Assembly (NCBI GenBank): GCA_003693705.1
Contig: RBZT01000456.1
Coordinates: forward strand, 1 to 24,947
Direction: 5' to 3'
Length of the DNA stretch: 24,947 nt
Source of the DNA: Polymyxa betae
Taxonomy: Eukaryota > Endomyxa > Phytomyxea > Plasmodiophorida > Plasmodiophoridae
The notes below the pieces were generated by a model. That model was not told the DNA's origin. It made no database searches and saw only the letters and a program-made list of their open reading frames with translations. A program made the position numbers and the translations under genes. Position 1 is the stretch's first letter. Every line of letters begins with the position of its first letter. This document shows positions 1 through 9,901 of this stretch, piece after piece.

Positions 1-1212
1 GGCACCAACTCATTGCTTTAAAAGTTATCAAGAGTTCACTCCCAACGTCCTTCAAAACGCCGGTCCCTCATAGTAGACTGGCAATGTTGTGGGATGATCA
101 TATACCTCCTGATGTCGACTCTTGCTTTAGAAGGCTCCTTAGTGCAGCGTTTCTGTCTTTATATCCGAATTGCACAATGCCTTTGCGAATCCGCAAACTG
201 ACCGGACTAAACGATTACCTCAACCCAAAGCAGGACAATTTTGTTGCCACTCCAAACAGCAATCAAACTTATAGCGACTCTGCTTATGATGTTAACTTGT
301 TTGCACAGAGTGCCCCGAAGAAGGATAACTTCGCCTGTTCAACTGGGTCAAACCCATTCAACAAAAGGCAATCTCTGCATTACGAAGCCTGCATCAGCTG
401 ATTTGATGTAAAGATTTTGTCGCAGGCAATCCATTTCTGAGAGCAGCAATCTTCATATCTCATCGAAAAACTATTTTACAACATCAATGAAATTTGACCA
501 AAGTATGATCAAGCGAGCTGAAGTGATTAATCAAGTAAGTTAGAAGAGGGAATCAGATTACATTTTGAATGCCTTTCAGGTGGATAAGAAGTTCATTATT
601 GCAAAAATTCCATATGAGGATCGCAATCTGATTGTTGCTATCGATCAGCATGCTGCTGACGAACGTAATGATTCTCCATTCGGGTCTTTTTAATTCCGAT
701 ATCGTTGCCCAGGCATTCAACTAGAAATGTTCAGATCCCAAGTTCGTTTGGCTTTGTCTCAGAACAGAATTGATTGTGTGATCCAAAGTCCAGTGCGAGT
801 ATTATATTGGAGCGACGAAGATATGTCTCTTCTCGAAACCAACCGGGATTTGGTCAAGCAATGGGGATTCCACATTCAGAAACTGAAGGACGGGAACTTC
901 GGCCTTCGTAATTGTCCAAGATTTTTTGATGAAACTCTAGACGCAGATGATTTGTTGAACTTCGTCAGGCAATTAGAGCCAAAGAGCGTTCGGAAATATG
1001 TAGAGCCACCAAAAGTAACAGCTGTATTATCGTCAAAGGCGTGTCGATCCGCAATTATGTTCGGTGATGAGCTAGACAAAGAACAGTGCAAGAAATTGCT
1101 TACTAAGCTTTCGTCATGTCAGTTTCCCTTCCAGTGCGCTCATGGACGGCCTTCCATAATACCACTAGGGCTTGTCGGCATTGGCATTACTCTAGAAAAG
1201 CCTCGCCTATAA
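1..1212 (+). CDS. MLH3: MLH3 mismatch-repair endonuclease, C-terminal part (5' end outside window)
   Basis: MutL-family protein that partners MLH1 and nicks DNA in meiotic crossover resolution and mismatch repair. Codons are in frame from base 3, so the ATPase half lies upstream of the window. Exons: 1-~346, 426-534, 580-664, 713-1212. Joining at the 665-712 intron creates DQHAADERIQLE, a perfect DQHA(X)2E(X)4E metal-binding endonuclease motif. It is preceded by VINQVDKKFI and followed by SSCQFPFQCAHGRPS near the C-terminus, which is the MLH3 rather than the PMS1/PMS2 version. The introns at 535-579 and 665-712 are canonical and 45-48 bp long. The first intron is less sure: the acceptor ends at 425, and 347 is the nearest donor with the right phase. 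The tail after the CAHGRP motif is only about 20 residues, shorter than in vertebrates. Identity is solid; the first visible exon is poorly conserved linker. Confidence 0.9.
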
Positions 1213-1287
1213 CATTGAATTTAGAATAGGTGAATGATGATTTGAATAACGATTATCTAAAACATCACTCGATCTTTTGTTATCGAG

Positions 1288-1769
1288 TTAATGGACTTTG
1301 ATTTTGCGATGTATTATGATTCGTGATGTATTGGAACGATCTGCCAAGAATTTATACCAGATGAAAAACCAGCCCGGCTGTTCACAAGAATCGTCTGTGG
1401 ATAACGCCATGCCTAACCGCTCGTGATAGTTGAATTTCTGCGAAAAAGCGACGATTTCGAGCGTCTTTTTCCTGGCTTCACAATATTCCAGTTGGCACTC
1501 CATGTGCGTCCATAGTCCAAAACCTCTATTCTCAATTACCGGATGTCGCTTCAGAATCAACCCCTCACCAACTCCGTATTTTCAATAGACGTACCATAAT
1601 ACCATTTTCCAAAAATTTCATCCTGGTTCCTTTGCACATAAAGTTTTTATGACAGCCTTTATTATGTATTATAACGTACTTCGCTTCCCTTGTAACATGA
1701 TGACATGTGATCTTGTCCTATATAAATGTGACATGCTACTAGGGCGGCTAGAGGTAGTCCAAGAGTCAT
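1288..1769 (-). CDS. Candidate small secreted cysteine-containing protein, 3 exons
   Basis: Not recognised. Three open segments on the minus strand join in frame through two canonical introns: exon 1769-1680, intron 1679-1623 (57 bp, GTACGT...CCAG), exon 1622-1569, intron 1568-1531 (38 bp, GTGAGG...TGAG), exon 1530-1288. The product is about 128 aa. It starts MTLGLPLAALVAC, a hydrophobic run that could be a signal peptide or anchor, although no basic n-region precedes it. The rest is polar with five Cys in all, plus aromatic-rich stretches such as GKWYYGTSI and NRGFGLWTHMEC. Its stop lies 75 bp from the MLH3 stop, tail to tail, and its 5' end diverges from the syntaxin gene. Without splicing, the middle exon sits in a different frame with stops nearby, so the fit of frame and splice sites is the main evidence. 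A chance ORF chain remains possible. Confidence 0.4.
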
Positions 1770-2159
1770 CCATCTATCAATCCTTCTCAAAGTCTCCTCC
1801 CGTGTGTGAAATTCGCTCCTGAAGCGAATGCACCCATTGGCTCTGGTGTGGCGGTCGTTTAGAGTCGACTGCCGTTGAACGAAAACCATTTTCAGCATGC
1901 TGTATGGTAACGTCACAACCTGCCGTTGTCATTCTCCTCTAGCTTCCTTTAAGAACGGAAGTATTGTGAGGGGTCCAGGGGTCCCTAAATGGACCCCTCA
2001 TACAACTGATATGTTGGCGGAGACCTCTTTTTGCCTTTTCATAGGTACAATCATCCATTAGCCACACGTTGCATCAGGTCCATGACTTCCGTCGTAGTCG
2101 TGTGACGGCTAGGTCCTGAATGATGGACTGCATTTGCCATCAGGCAGCCCAGATCAACG
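1770..2159. promoter_or_regulatory. Divergent intergenic region between the small minus-strand gene and the syntaxin gene
   Basis: This 390 bp spacer lies between two divergent starts (1769 minus, 2160 plus) and should hold both promoters. The only clear structure is an 11-bp perfect inverted repeat (TGAGGGGTCCA at 1967-1977, its complement at 1990-2000) around a 12-nt loop. No convincing TATA box was identified. Confidence 0.35.
1967..2000. repeat. Perfect 11-bp inverted repeat in a divergent promoter
   Basis: TGAGGGGTCCA is followed 12 nt later by TGGACCCCTCA. The loop contains another GGGGTCC-like half, so two overlapping half-site pairs are possible. It could be a paired transcription-factor site or a hairpin. 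Confidence 0.5.
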
Positions 2160-3080
2160 ATGGCCGATTCGGAATTCGACGTCCAGGCCAAGCATGTCGA
2201 ACGCCGGCTGGCCGAGCTGCGCTCCAGTATATCGGCGTTCGGGAAGCTGTCGTCGAAACTGAACGGCGAGGATTCTGTGATGAAGAAATCCATGTTGGGC
2301 CGCCCTGAATGATCAGATAAGGCTGATGGGGTTGAGTTCTGTCTTATAGACGAAGTGCCAGCTATGAAATCCAATCAGCAGCACATTCCATAGAAACGGA
2401 CGCCAATGTACTTTCTCATATTGAGCGACATCCTAAAGCACAGATTCAGGTTCGATTCCAGTCGCCGTGTGCCAATGCATATCTGAATTTGGGCATCAGG
2501 GTCAGCGGAGATTGAGACAAAATCGCCTCTTACGCGATTTGCATGCATTAAGGAAGCAATTCAAGACCATCAGCGAAACAGTAAAGGTCAATGAGCATCG
2601 GGAAGCATTATCGTTTAAGGAAGGGTTGGTTCGATTGTTCGTCACGTTGAGCTTCAATGATTAACATTATCGCACAGAGAGCGATGCAATGAGTTGCAAG
2701 GACTCCTGGATCAAGAATGTGACGACATTATCCTGATTGAGGAAGGTATCGAGATCGACCGGGGCTTGGAACAGGAAAGATCTAAGGAGCTCAGTATGAT
2801 CAACAAGAAAGTGTCCATGGTACAGGAAGCGTTTCAAAACTTTGCTGATATGACGACCCAGCAAGGCGAGCTACTTGGTAGAGTTGATCATTGATGCATA
2901 AAACGCTGAACGCTCTAACGATCTGTAGATGATATCGAGTCCTGTGTCGTCAGCACCAGGAACGATACAGAAAAGGCTTTGAAAGATTTGAATGAAGTCG
3001 CTGCTGCTTGGAACTACAATTTCCTGTACTTTCTTCTAGCTCTGATCGCAACCTTCACCGTCTACTTAATCGCCATATAG
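2160..3080 (+). CDS. Endosomal Qa-SNARE, syntaxin-7/12/Pep12 type
   Basis: Target-membrane SNARE that drives fusion at endosomal/vacuolar or trans-Golgi membranes. Exons 2160-2293, 2350-2449, 2500-2636, 2678-2877 and 2929-3080 give a 240-aa protein. The four introns are 41-56 bp, GT-AG, and every phase closes. The N-terminal 120 residues form the Habc helices (MADSEFDVQAKHVERRLAEL... and RRLRQNRLLRDLHALRKQF). The SNARE helix covers roughly residues 140-210; the sequence TTQQGELLDDIE carries the ionic-layer Gln in its QGE context. The last 20 residues (NFLYFLLALIATFTVYLIAI) are the tail anchor. Length is slightly below the usual 260-275 aa because the Habc-SNARE linker is short. The start was chosen as the ATG that opens the Habc domain. 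The gene is tail to tail with GCH1 (99 bp apart). Assignment to the endosomal Qa class is by resemblance; the exact paralogue is uncertain. Confidence 0.88.
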
Positions 3081-3179
3081 ACATCGAATCTGAAACAATG
3101 ATTTAATATTGAAATTATGAAAAACAGCTTCAATTTGCATCAGCGAATCAACTTTGTACAGATATGTTTCGGGCTTGTT

Positions 3180-4067
3180 TCAGCAAGGGAACGCCGAATT
3201 GCTACCTCGGTTGATGTGACTAAAGAACTCAGCTCGTGTTCTGGAATCCGATCGAAACAGCCCAAGAACCGACGACGTCGTCGTCGTACAGCCAGTCTTC
3301 TCCACACCTAATCAAATTATCAGACCGGCAATCGGAATTATCTGGTAGAGGCAACCTCGCATGGTCATGCAGAAATGCGTCGCCTCGATAACGACAGCGA
3401 CGCCTTTCGGGTTGATCACTTCTTGAATGGCGGCGGCGATCTGCTTGGTCAGGCGCTCCTGAACCTGGAGACGTCGGGCGAACATATCGGCGATTCGAGC
3501 CAGCTTCGACAGACCTAGGACCGAGCCGCGAGGAATATATCTACGACGATATTAACCAATGCGAAAGCGATACAGCGCCGGACCTTACCCGATATGAACT
3601 TTCCCAATGAACGGGACCTGATTACCAACATATCAATAGTTGTCATACAGACGATACGGGCCACCTACTAGATGATGTTCGCACAAAGAGTTGATCGTGA
3701 TATCCCTAACAACAACCAGCTCATCGACGTTCTCAGCGAAGACGGCGCCAGCAACGATATCTATGGACGATTAGCGCAGGCCGATATAGAGTTGGTTGCC
3801 CAGCTTGCCTTTCAGCGACGTCTCATAGCCTGATGTGAAATGAGCCAGGGCCTTGGCAGCCCGCATCGGCGTCTTCTGCAGGCCGGGGCGGGTCGGGTCC
3901 TCGCCCAGGCACTCCAGTATGATCGAGTATGCGTCCGCAATGCGTTGCAGGCGATCGTTGTTGTCCTCGAGCCGTTCGCCGTCGAGACGCGCGCGGTGAT
4001 CATCGCTGATCATGGACAGATCGGGCCCGGCGCCGTCGTCGGTCGCGGCCGTACTGTCCCCGCCCAT
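3180..4067 (-). CDS. GCH1: GTP cyclohydrolase I
   Basis: Converts GTP to 7,8-dihydroneopterin triphosphate, the first step to folate or tetrahydrobiopterin, as a cytosolic homodecamer. Exons on the minus strand: 4067-3809, 3760-3669, 3617-3589, 3540-3356, 3307-3180; 230 aa. The zinc ligands are visible: CEHH (Cys113, His116) and HFCM (Cys184, with His182 next to it). Other family marks are [14 protein letters not shown] and [13 protein letters not shown], the latter closest to fungal enzymes. Introns are 48-51 bp. The first (3808-3761) starts GCAAGC, a GC-AG intron, and only that junction restores LKDIVAG. The chosen start (4067) has A at -3 and G at +4. An in-frame ATG at 4118 would add 17 residues. 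The last exon could also splice on past 3215 to a different tail. CTU2 lies immediately upstream on the same strand, with its stop 77 bp before this start. Confidence 0.93.
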
Positions 4068-4144
4068 ACTAGCACTACCTAAAGGGTGGCGGTGTCCGCT
4101 ACGGATTCGTCCCCTCATCAAGATCAGCAAAACTCCAAATTTGT
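4068..4144 (-). promoter_or_regulatory. Short CTU2-GCH1 spacer with acceptor-like CCCTTTAG
   Basis: Only 77 bp separate the CTU2 stop from the GCH1 ATG on the same strand. Reading in gene direction, CACCCTTTAG occurs 13 nt before the ATG, resembling a splice acceptor. It could be the 3' end of a 5'-UTR intron, a trans-splice site, or chance. No promoter motif is obvious. Confidence 0.3.
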
Positions 4145-5154
4145 TTATCTATGCTGATTATCGAATATCAGGTCGAGACCCGATTGCATACAGCCGTGGC
4201 AGAATCGTGATTCGGAATCGATCGGATCTCGGCAGGCCTGACACCTCGCCCATTGGTCGTCGCAGATCAGCTTCCCCGTTGTTCGGATAATATTCGATCT
4301 GGCGGAGGTAGTTCAGAACCCAACGCTGTCATAACGATAATGTAACGTTACATGCAAGATGGGAATGTCGATTGAAGGTCTTTCAGGAAGTGATAGGTCG
4401 TCCCATAGACGCCTTCTGAAGGCGTCTCGTCCGATACGTAATGCAGGTTTTGATATTCGGCCCAGATCGTGATCTGCTCCATCGTGATCAAATGTAGCGG
4501 GCGAATAAACAGGACGTCGTCGATCGTGGTCGATGGCTGGCATCGATCGACGGCGCCCAGGCCGCGACCGCCGCTGGCCGTACACGACAGCATATTGGTC
4601 GCCAACGTCTCCGAGCAATCGCCAATCAGAACAACACCGCTCCCCGATTGCCGAGCGGCCTGGCTGAGCCGATGAAGGACTTCAGCGCGGCGCCATTCAT
4701 GGAACGCATCGGGGTTGGCGATGTCGGGGACCGGTACGACCAGGTCGACGTGGGCCCAGTCGTGGCGTTCGAGCTGCAGCTGGAATTCGGACTGGTGGAA
4801 GTCGACAAAGACGGTTCTGATCTGCAGCTGGTCTCGAGGACGCATCGATCTCCCGAATAGATCGGCGAGGACGGCGGAGCATTTCCCATTCGATAGGCCC
4901 AAGACGAGGACGTCGCCGGTCTGAATCTTCGCGACCCGCATGGATCGCATGAACTTCTTCAACAGGAAATCTTCAAAGCAGGGCCTGAATTAGAAGGCGA
5001 TTAGTGGACCGAGACTCGCAGTCCTGGCAGAGCCATCGTATCATTACCCACAGAGAGGACGAATGGCTTCGTAAACAATGGGCCTTGGTTCCGAACATCC
5101 TGCACAGATTGCATCCGTCTCTCCTCTAATTGTTTCAGGTTCATTCTGGGCCAT
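4145..5154 (-). CDS. CTU2: CTU2, cytoplasmic tRNA 2-thiolation subunit
   Basis: Partner of CTU1 in the URM1-dependent complex that thiolates U34 of Lys, Glu and Gln tRNAs. Exons: 5154-5048, 4984-4352, 4298-4145; 297 aa. The first exon carries a CxxC (ICAGC). Its last codon, split by intron 5047-4985, joins to give RPLCGPCFEDFLLKKF, the second zinc pair of the N-terminal ribbon. Next comes the PP-loop-like fold, in which the ATP loop reads LSNGKCS, a degenerate form as usual for CTU2. After the 4351-4299 intron, NIIRTTGKLICDD matches the family. A C-terminal knuckle (RCQACRD...FCHGC) completes the protein. It is far shorter than animal or yeast CTU2 (about 500 aa), so variable insertions are missing. 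It starts 302 bp from LYRM7 in divergent orientation and ends 77 bp before GCH1. Confidence 0.85.
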
Positions 5155-5456
5155 TTTCGCTTCAAGGAAAAATACAATCGTCAAATAGTCCGTAACTGGC
5201 GCGGTTTTGTAAAACCGTTTCGCACCTTTTATCCATAAAATCCCTAGAACATGCAGCAGCAACCTTACAATGAGCTTGAACAAAAGCCCCCCGAAAAATT
5301 GCAACTTGCCGTTCAAAAGAGTAAGGCTGTTATGATTAACTGAACGTAGCAAACTTCAACGAAAAGTCAGCATTTTATATATAACCTGTTAGGCGGTAGA
5401 ATGTTGTTGAAAGGATTTTGACTGGGATTCTATTTGTATGAGAGACATAACGCAAG
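5155..5456. promoter_or_regulatory. Divergent promoter region of CTU2 and LYRM7
   Basis: A 302-bp spacer between divergent starts. It contains CGGTTTTGTAAAACCG (5202-5217), an inverted repeat with 7-bp arms and a 2-bp centre, flanked by GGCGCG, which resembles an E2F core. A minus-strand ORF runs through it upstream of CTU2 but shows no family resemblance and is treated as non-coding. Confidence 0.4.
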
Positions 5457-5770
5457 ATGCAGTGGCGTGCTGGTGGTGCTCTGTCGGTTTACAGGTCCCT
5501 GTTGCGAGCATGCGAGATCGCGTTTCGTGGCGACTCTGCTATGCTAATAGGAGCTAAGAACCTGGCCAGGCTCGAGTTTCAAAACGGTTCAGTCGAGCGC
5601 CTGCAGGACGCCCGAGATGCTCGCGATTTCCTTCTTGAAAACATCATCCAGGTATTTGGATGATGAATTGGCAAATGTGATTCTGATGTTTCTTCTAGGG
5701 AACAAGCAATCAAGACGGGCGCTTTGGTCAGTACTATGGTTTTCAGAAGAGTTTATTGAGCATCGATTGA
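5457..5770 (+). CDS. LYRM7: LYRM7/MZM1, complex III assembly factor
   Basis: LYR-motif protein of the mitochondrial matrix; in known relatives it holds the Rieske protein (UQCRFS1/Rip1) until insertion into complex III. Two exons, 5457-5651 and 5699-5770, with a 47-bp GT-AG intron; 88 aa. The motif appears as VYRSLLR at residues 11-17 (Val in place of Leu). It is followed by the MZM1-type string ACEIAFRGD and, later, ARDFLLENIIQG, which fits fungal MZM1 better than vertebrate LYRM7. After the intron the sequence continues GTSNQDGRFGQYYG, corresponding to the C-terminal strand of the family, and then stops. It is slightly shorter than the usual 100-125 aa. An AATAAA at 5868-5873 is a plausible polyadenylation signal. 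The gene diverges from CTU2. Confidence 0.75.
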
Positions 5771-6107
5771 ATGTTTCGTCAGAGCTTCATCTGAGACCAG
5801 AACACTGTAAAAGAAGCGAGAGCGAACTCCCCCAGTTCTAATCTTCAGTGGCAGAGAAACCGATGATAATAAAACCGCTTAAAAGCATTCATTGTCTGTT
5901 TATCATCCCTCAACCTCATTGACCCGGTGAGGTATCTATTCTCAACCATTAGTTTGAATTAAGATGGGGTCTTGAGCCTCTGAGTTCCGCCCATATGTGA
6001 ATGATCTGTTTATCGCCTGGAGATTAAGGCGCCCTTTGTTGAAAATTTCCAGATACAGTACTGTAGAAAGTCAGTGCGCAGCCCTCGTGCTAACATTAAA
6101 CTCAATC
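5771..6107. other. LYRM7-MSH2 intergenic region
   Basis: 337 bp holding the LYRM7 3' flank (AATAAA at 5868-5873) and the MSH2 upstream region. No conserved ORF, repeat or RNA gene was seen. Short open frames near 5997-6060 do not join MSH2 in frame. Confidence 0.5.
5868..5873 (+). terminator. Possible polyadenylation signal for LYRM7
   Basis: AATAAA 98 bp after the LYRM7 stop. Canonical hexamer at a usual distance; unverified. Confidence 0.3.
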
Positions 6108-9100
6108 ATGACGTCGCCCAATGACCTGGTTTCCTTTCAAATCGGTATTCGATTGTCTCTCGATCCTTTAAAGGTCGTCATAACGCTGTCTTTGTCTTAG
6201 ATGCTGCAGAACGGCCAGCGCTGGCACAGGCTTTGGCCAGGATCGGCAATGATCCTGAACGGCCGGTCTGCTTGTTCAGGCACGTGGTAATTGGCCCATA
6301 TTCCATTGTATGCCTCTGGATTGAAGTGTCCGAAACCAGCCTGAGTTCTTCACCGTTTATGGGGATGACGCAGAGATGATCGCGGCTGAATTCTTCTTGA
6401 ATAAGTCGTTTGCTCGCACAATGACGATCCCATCGGATGACGATGAAGAATCTTCGGATGATTCGATTTTTTACATCAATATCGCTCCTGGAAGGATAGA
6501 GAAGCTGTTGAAGCTTATAGTTGGTGTGAAACGCCGAGCAGTTGAGCTGTATGGACAGCCTAACCAAGAATGGGTCTCATTGCGAAAGGTTCAGTATCTG
6601 GGTTATTTTGATGGCCTGCATTAATCAATCCTAGATATACTCCGGTCAGCTAGAAAACATCAACGAGTTTCTTTTTGATGCAGCCGACGAATCGTCTGAA
6701 AAGTCATGTGTAATAATGGCCATATCCTCCAAGATGGTCAAACAAAATCAGGTTCAAGGACTCGTTTGAGCGTTAACTAAAAAACTGAATATCTATTAGG
6801 TCTTGGGTGTCGCTATCTTCAATCCTCTGATTCGGGAATTTGCAACTGTGGAATTCACAGATAATGAGGAGCTGTCAGCGGTTGATGCTCTGCTTATTGA
6901 ACACACGCCGAAAGAATGCATTATTGAAAGCGATATGAGCTTGAACAAGGACACTCTTACGCAGGCATGCTAAACTAGTTTTGTTAGACCTCTAGGCTGA
7001 TCGATTTGATTTCAGCTCCTATCAAGGCGCTCTATTCCATTCAGTTTTCAGTCCAAAACGATGTTTGTGACAACTTCACTGGAACAAGATTTGAAAAGAC
7101 TGCTCGCTATCAGCATTCAGCAATATTTGTGTAAGTTTGATTGAGACCGGCACTCCTTTACTGAACCGGTTCACAGCCGATCTGGAGAATGCTGTTGCAA
7201 TGCGATCGTTAGCGGGCCTAGTTCGTCATTGCTCAGTACTGGAAAATGATTCAATGAATGGAAAGTGTTCTTTAACGCGGCTTGAATTGCACGAATATAT
7301 GAAACCTTTGGATAATAATGCATCGAGAGCGCTGAATCTGTTCCCGTCAATGTTGGACCCAAACTCGGATTCTTCGCTATTTGGAGTTCTGTCCGTATTG
7401 CGCTTCTGTACTGTTTCGTCTTGTTGAGATTTGTTTTAGGAACAAGTGCAAAACGGCAGCTGGATCCCGATTACTTCAGCACTGGATTAAACAACCGCTG
7501 ATGTCAACTTCGCTGATTAACAACCGGCTTGATTGTGTTGAATCCTTGAGCGCTGGCAGCCATTCTAATGAATCCTTCCGGTATTTGCGCTATATATTGC
7601 AGCAGTTCCCTGAATTTCTGGGCTGTTCCTAACTTCAGTTTTTTTCTTTATCTAAATGTTCAGTATGATGATATTCTTCTGGTAGGGACGCGTTCCTGAA
7701 GAGAGTCCCAGATTTACGAAGGATTTCGGGAAAATTGCAGCAGGGAAAGGCTACTCTTGCAGACTGTAAGTTGAGAGTGAGTTCGCGAGTTTTCAGTGAA
7801 AGTGAAACATCTGCAGGTGTTCGACTGTATCAGTTCACTGTCAATTTACCACATGGCTTATCAATCCTGTCGGACATCGTCAACACCGAAAATTGCTCTC
7901 CCTTAATCCGGGACAAATTCTTTAAGCCACTACAGCAAATCACTGCCGATTTTCAACAGTTTAATAATCTGATTGAATCGACGTAAGCTATGTCTGATTT
8001 TCGGGGTCTCAGCATTGAATGATCTCATTCAGCATCGATCTGGATGCAGTTGATCGCCATGAATTCATCGTCCGTGCTGAGTTCTCTGAGGAGCTTCGTG
8101 CTTTGAAGAAGGATAAGGATGATTTGATCAACAAAATCAATAACCTGGGTTCAGAGGTACTTTAAACACTGATTGATTGAAGAAGTTCTACAATGTGGTT
8201 CAGCTTGATTCCCAAATTGGTCTTGGTGGTAAACTGAAAATTGATTCGAAAGATGGTAACCACGGTGCGAACAAATCTAAAGTCTAACGACTAAATAGGA
8301 TTGGGATATCACTTTCGCGTCAGCAGAAAAGAGGAAAAGCAGCTGCGAGGCTCTTCTCGTTTGATCTATTTAGAAACTCGCAAAGACGGTGTTCGGTTCA
8401 CGACGCTGAAACTTAAAGACCTCAGTACATCGTATCGCTCTTTTTGTTCCTGGAATTGGACTGCTTATCTGTAAATTCATAGTTACTCTGATATTGCCAA
8501 GCAATATGATCGGCTTCAAGGCGAAATTGCTTCTAAATGCATATCTGTTGTAGGTGAGACGCACCCGACTTGTTGCTTTGGTCTCGCCTAAACTTAGAAC
8601 TATTCAGCCAGCTACGCTCCTCTTATAGAACAGTGTGATCGTATTCTGTCTCAGATTGATGTCTTGTCCGCTTTTGCCCATGTTGTAAACCATTCCAACG
8701 GCTACGTCAGCAATGGATCTTCATTACGTATCCGCTCTCGCTGAATTGATTTTAGGTTCGTCCAAAACTGTTGCCCCTTGGCTCAAGGCATCTGGAACTG
8801 ATAAAATCACGACATCCTTGCCTTGAATTGCAACCGCATATTCAGTCATACATTAGCAATGATATCATTATGGACCCAGATCACCGATTTCAGATAATCA
8901 CTGGTCCCAATATGGTTGTTATCTATTTGTGGTCTGTACTACTCTGTTCTCATATTATCCAGGGCGGGAAATCAACATATCTTCGTCAAACAGCTATGAT
9001 AATCATTATGGCTCAAATTGGGTGCTTTGTCCCGTGTGAATCCGCCACGATGTCCATCTGCGATTGTATTCTTGCAAGAGTGGGAGCAAGCGATTCTCAG

Positions 9101-9781
9101 CTAAGAGGTATTCTAAATGATAATGGTCTACAACCCTTTGTAAAGTGCTCAATATTCTGTTAGGTATATCGACATTCTATGCAGAAATGCTGGAGGCTAG
9201 CTCGATGATTCGATCTGCAACGAAGAACAGCTTTATCATTATCGATGAACTTGGGCGCGGGTAATGCCAATGTTTGTCAGATCGCCTTGGGTTTTAAACA
9301 ACAGTGTAGCACAAGCACAAGCGAAGGCTTCGGTCTAGCATGGGCCATATCTGATTACATTTGCCAGAGAATTCAGTGTTTGGCGTTGTTTGCCACTCAC
9401 TTTCATGAGCTCACTGAAATCACGAATTCGTGTCCATCAATTGTTAATCGTCATGTGACAGCTCATACGGCTGATAATGAGATCACAATGCTTTATGAAG
9501 TTCATAATGGACCTTGTGATCGTTCATTTGGTATCCATGTGGCTGAAATAGCACAGTTTCCGTCTAATGTATGCATGTCAATCTGAATGCTTACAACGAT
9601 CTTGATTTCGCAACAGGTCATCAAAATGGCTCAAGAGAAAGCGAGAGAACTGGAGAGTATCCATAATACTGATAGGGAAAACGACCAGAAATTCTTCGAA
9701 GCTTTCCAGAATCTGGAAATTGATACATTAAGCGACCAGCAGCTCTTCGCCTCATGTCAGGCGATTTGTGAATCGTATTAA
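6108..9781 (+). CDS. MSH2: MSH2, MutS-homologue mismatch recognition ATPase
   Basis: Common subunit of MutSalpha (with MSH6) and MutSbeta (with MSH3). Twenty exons give 890 aa, against 934 in human: 6108-6144, 6201-6286, 6340-6588, 6635-6751, 6800-6964, 7016-7130, 7177-7390, 7440-7580, 7686-7765, 7817-7982, 8033-8156, 8204-8255, 8299-8431, 8483-8553, 8608-8705, 8756-8914, 8963-9107, 9164-9260, 9310-9568, 9617-9781. Every junction keeps phase. The N-terminal domain reads [18 protein letters not shown]. The Walker A motif GPNMGGKST (about 666-674) is split by an intron after [24 protein letters not shown] and the Walker [13 protein letters not shown] (about 740-755) follow, then FATHFHELT. Fifth intron (6965-7015) starts GC. 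The seventh exon/intron boundary and the 105-bp intron 7581-7685 are the least certain. All ATPase motifs are intact. SWSAP1-like follows 120 bp downstream on the same strand. Confidence 0.96.
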
Positions 9782-9901
9782 TTCATTGTTAAAAAACATA
9801 AAAACTGAATCCCATTCATTTCAAATGATATCAATTTTTATTTCGTTTTCACCCAACGATCGCCGATTTCCGTGACTATCAAAGTCGCCAGGATATCGCT
9901 G

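Noticed and set aside
408-425. An 18-bp GT-AG intron in MLH3
   Set aside because: It leaves the wrong phase for the next exon and does not remove the upstream TGA at 399-401; a donor at 347 fits.
2051-2374. 107-codon minus-strand ORF
   Set aside because: Exactly opposite syntaxin exon 1, whose Habc helix is recognisable; a shadow.
2445-2465. tRNA T-loop-like GGTTCGATTCC
   Set aside because: It lies at a syntaxin exon/intron junction, the stem does not pair, and no acceptor stem or anticodon arm is present.
3117-3311. 64-codon plus-strand ORF
   Set aside because: Antisense to the last GCH1 exon; its Arg run is the complement of the Thr/Ser codons there.
5155-5352. N-terminal extension of CTU2 from the upstream open frame
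   Set aside because: The family begins close to the first CxxC; the upstream sequence is hydrophobic, unlike CTU2, and lies in the divergent promoter.
8157-8182. 26-bp intron in MSH2
   Set aside because: The acceptor at 8203 gives a normal 47-bp intron and a better match to the family after the junction.
8431-8482. Frameshift in the T-run of MSH2 near 8440
   Set aside because: Using the GTATCG donor at 8432 restores frame with a canonical 51-bp intron, so no indel is needed.
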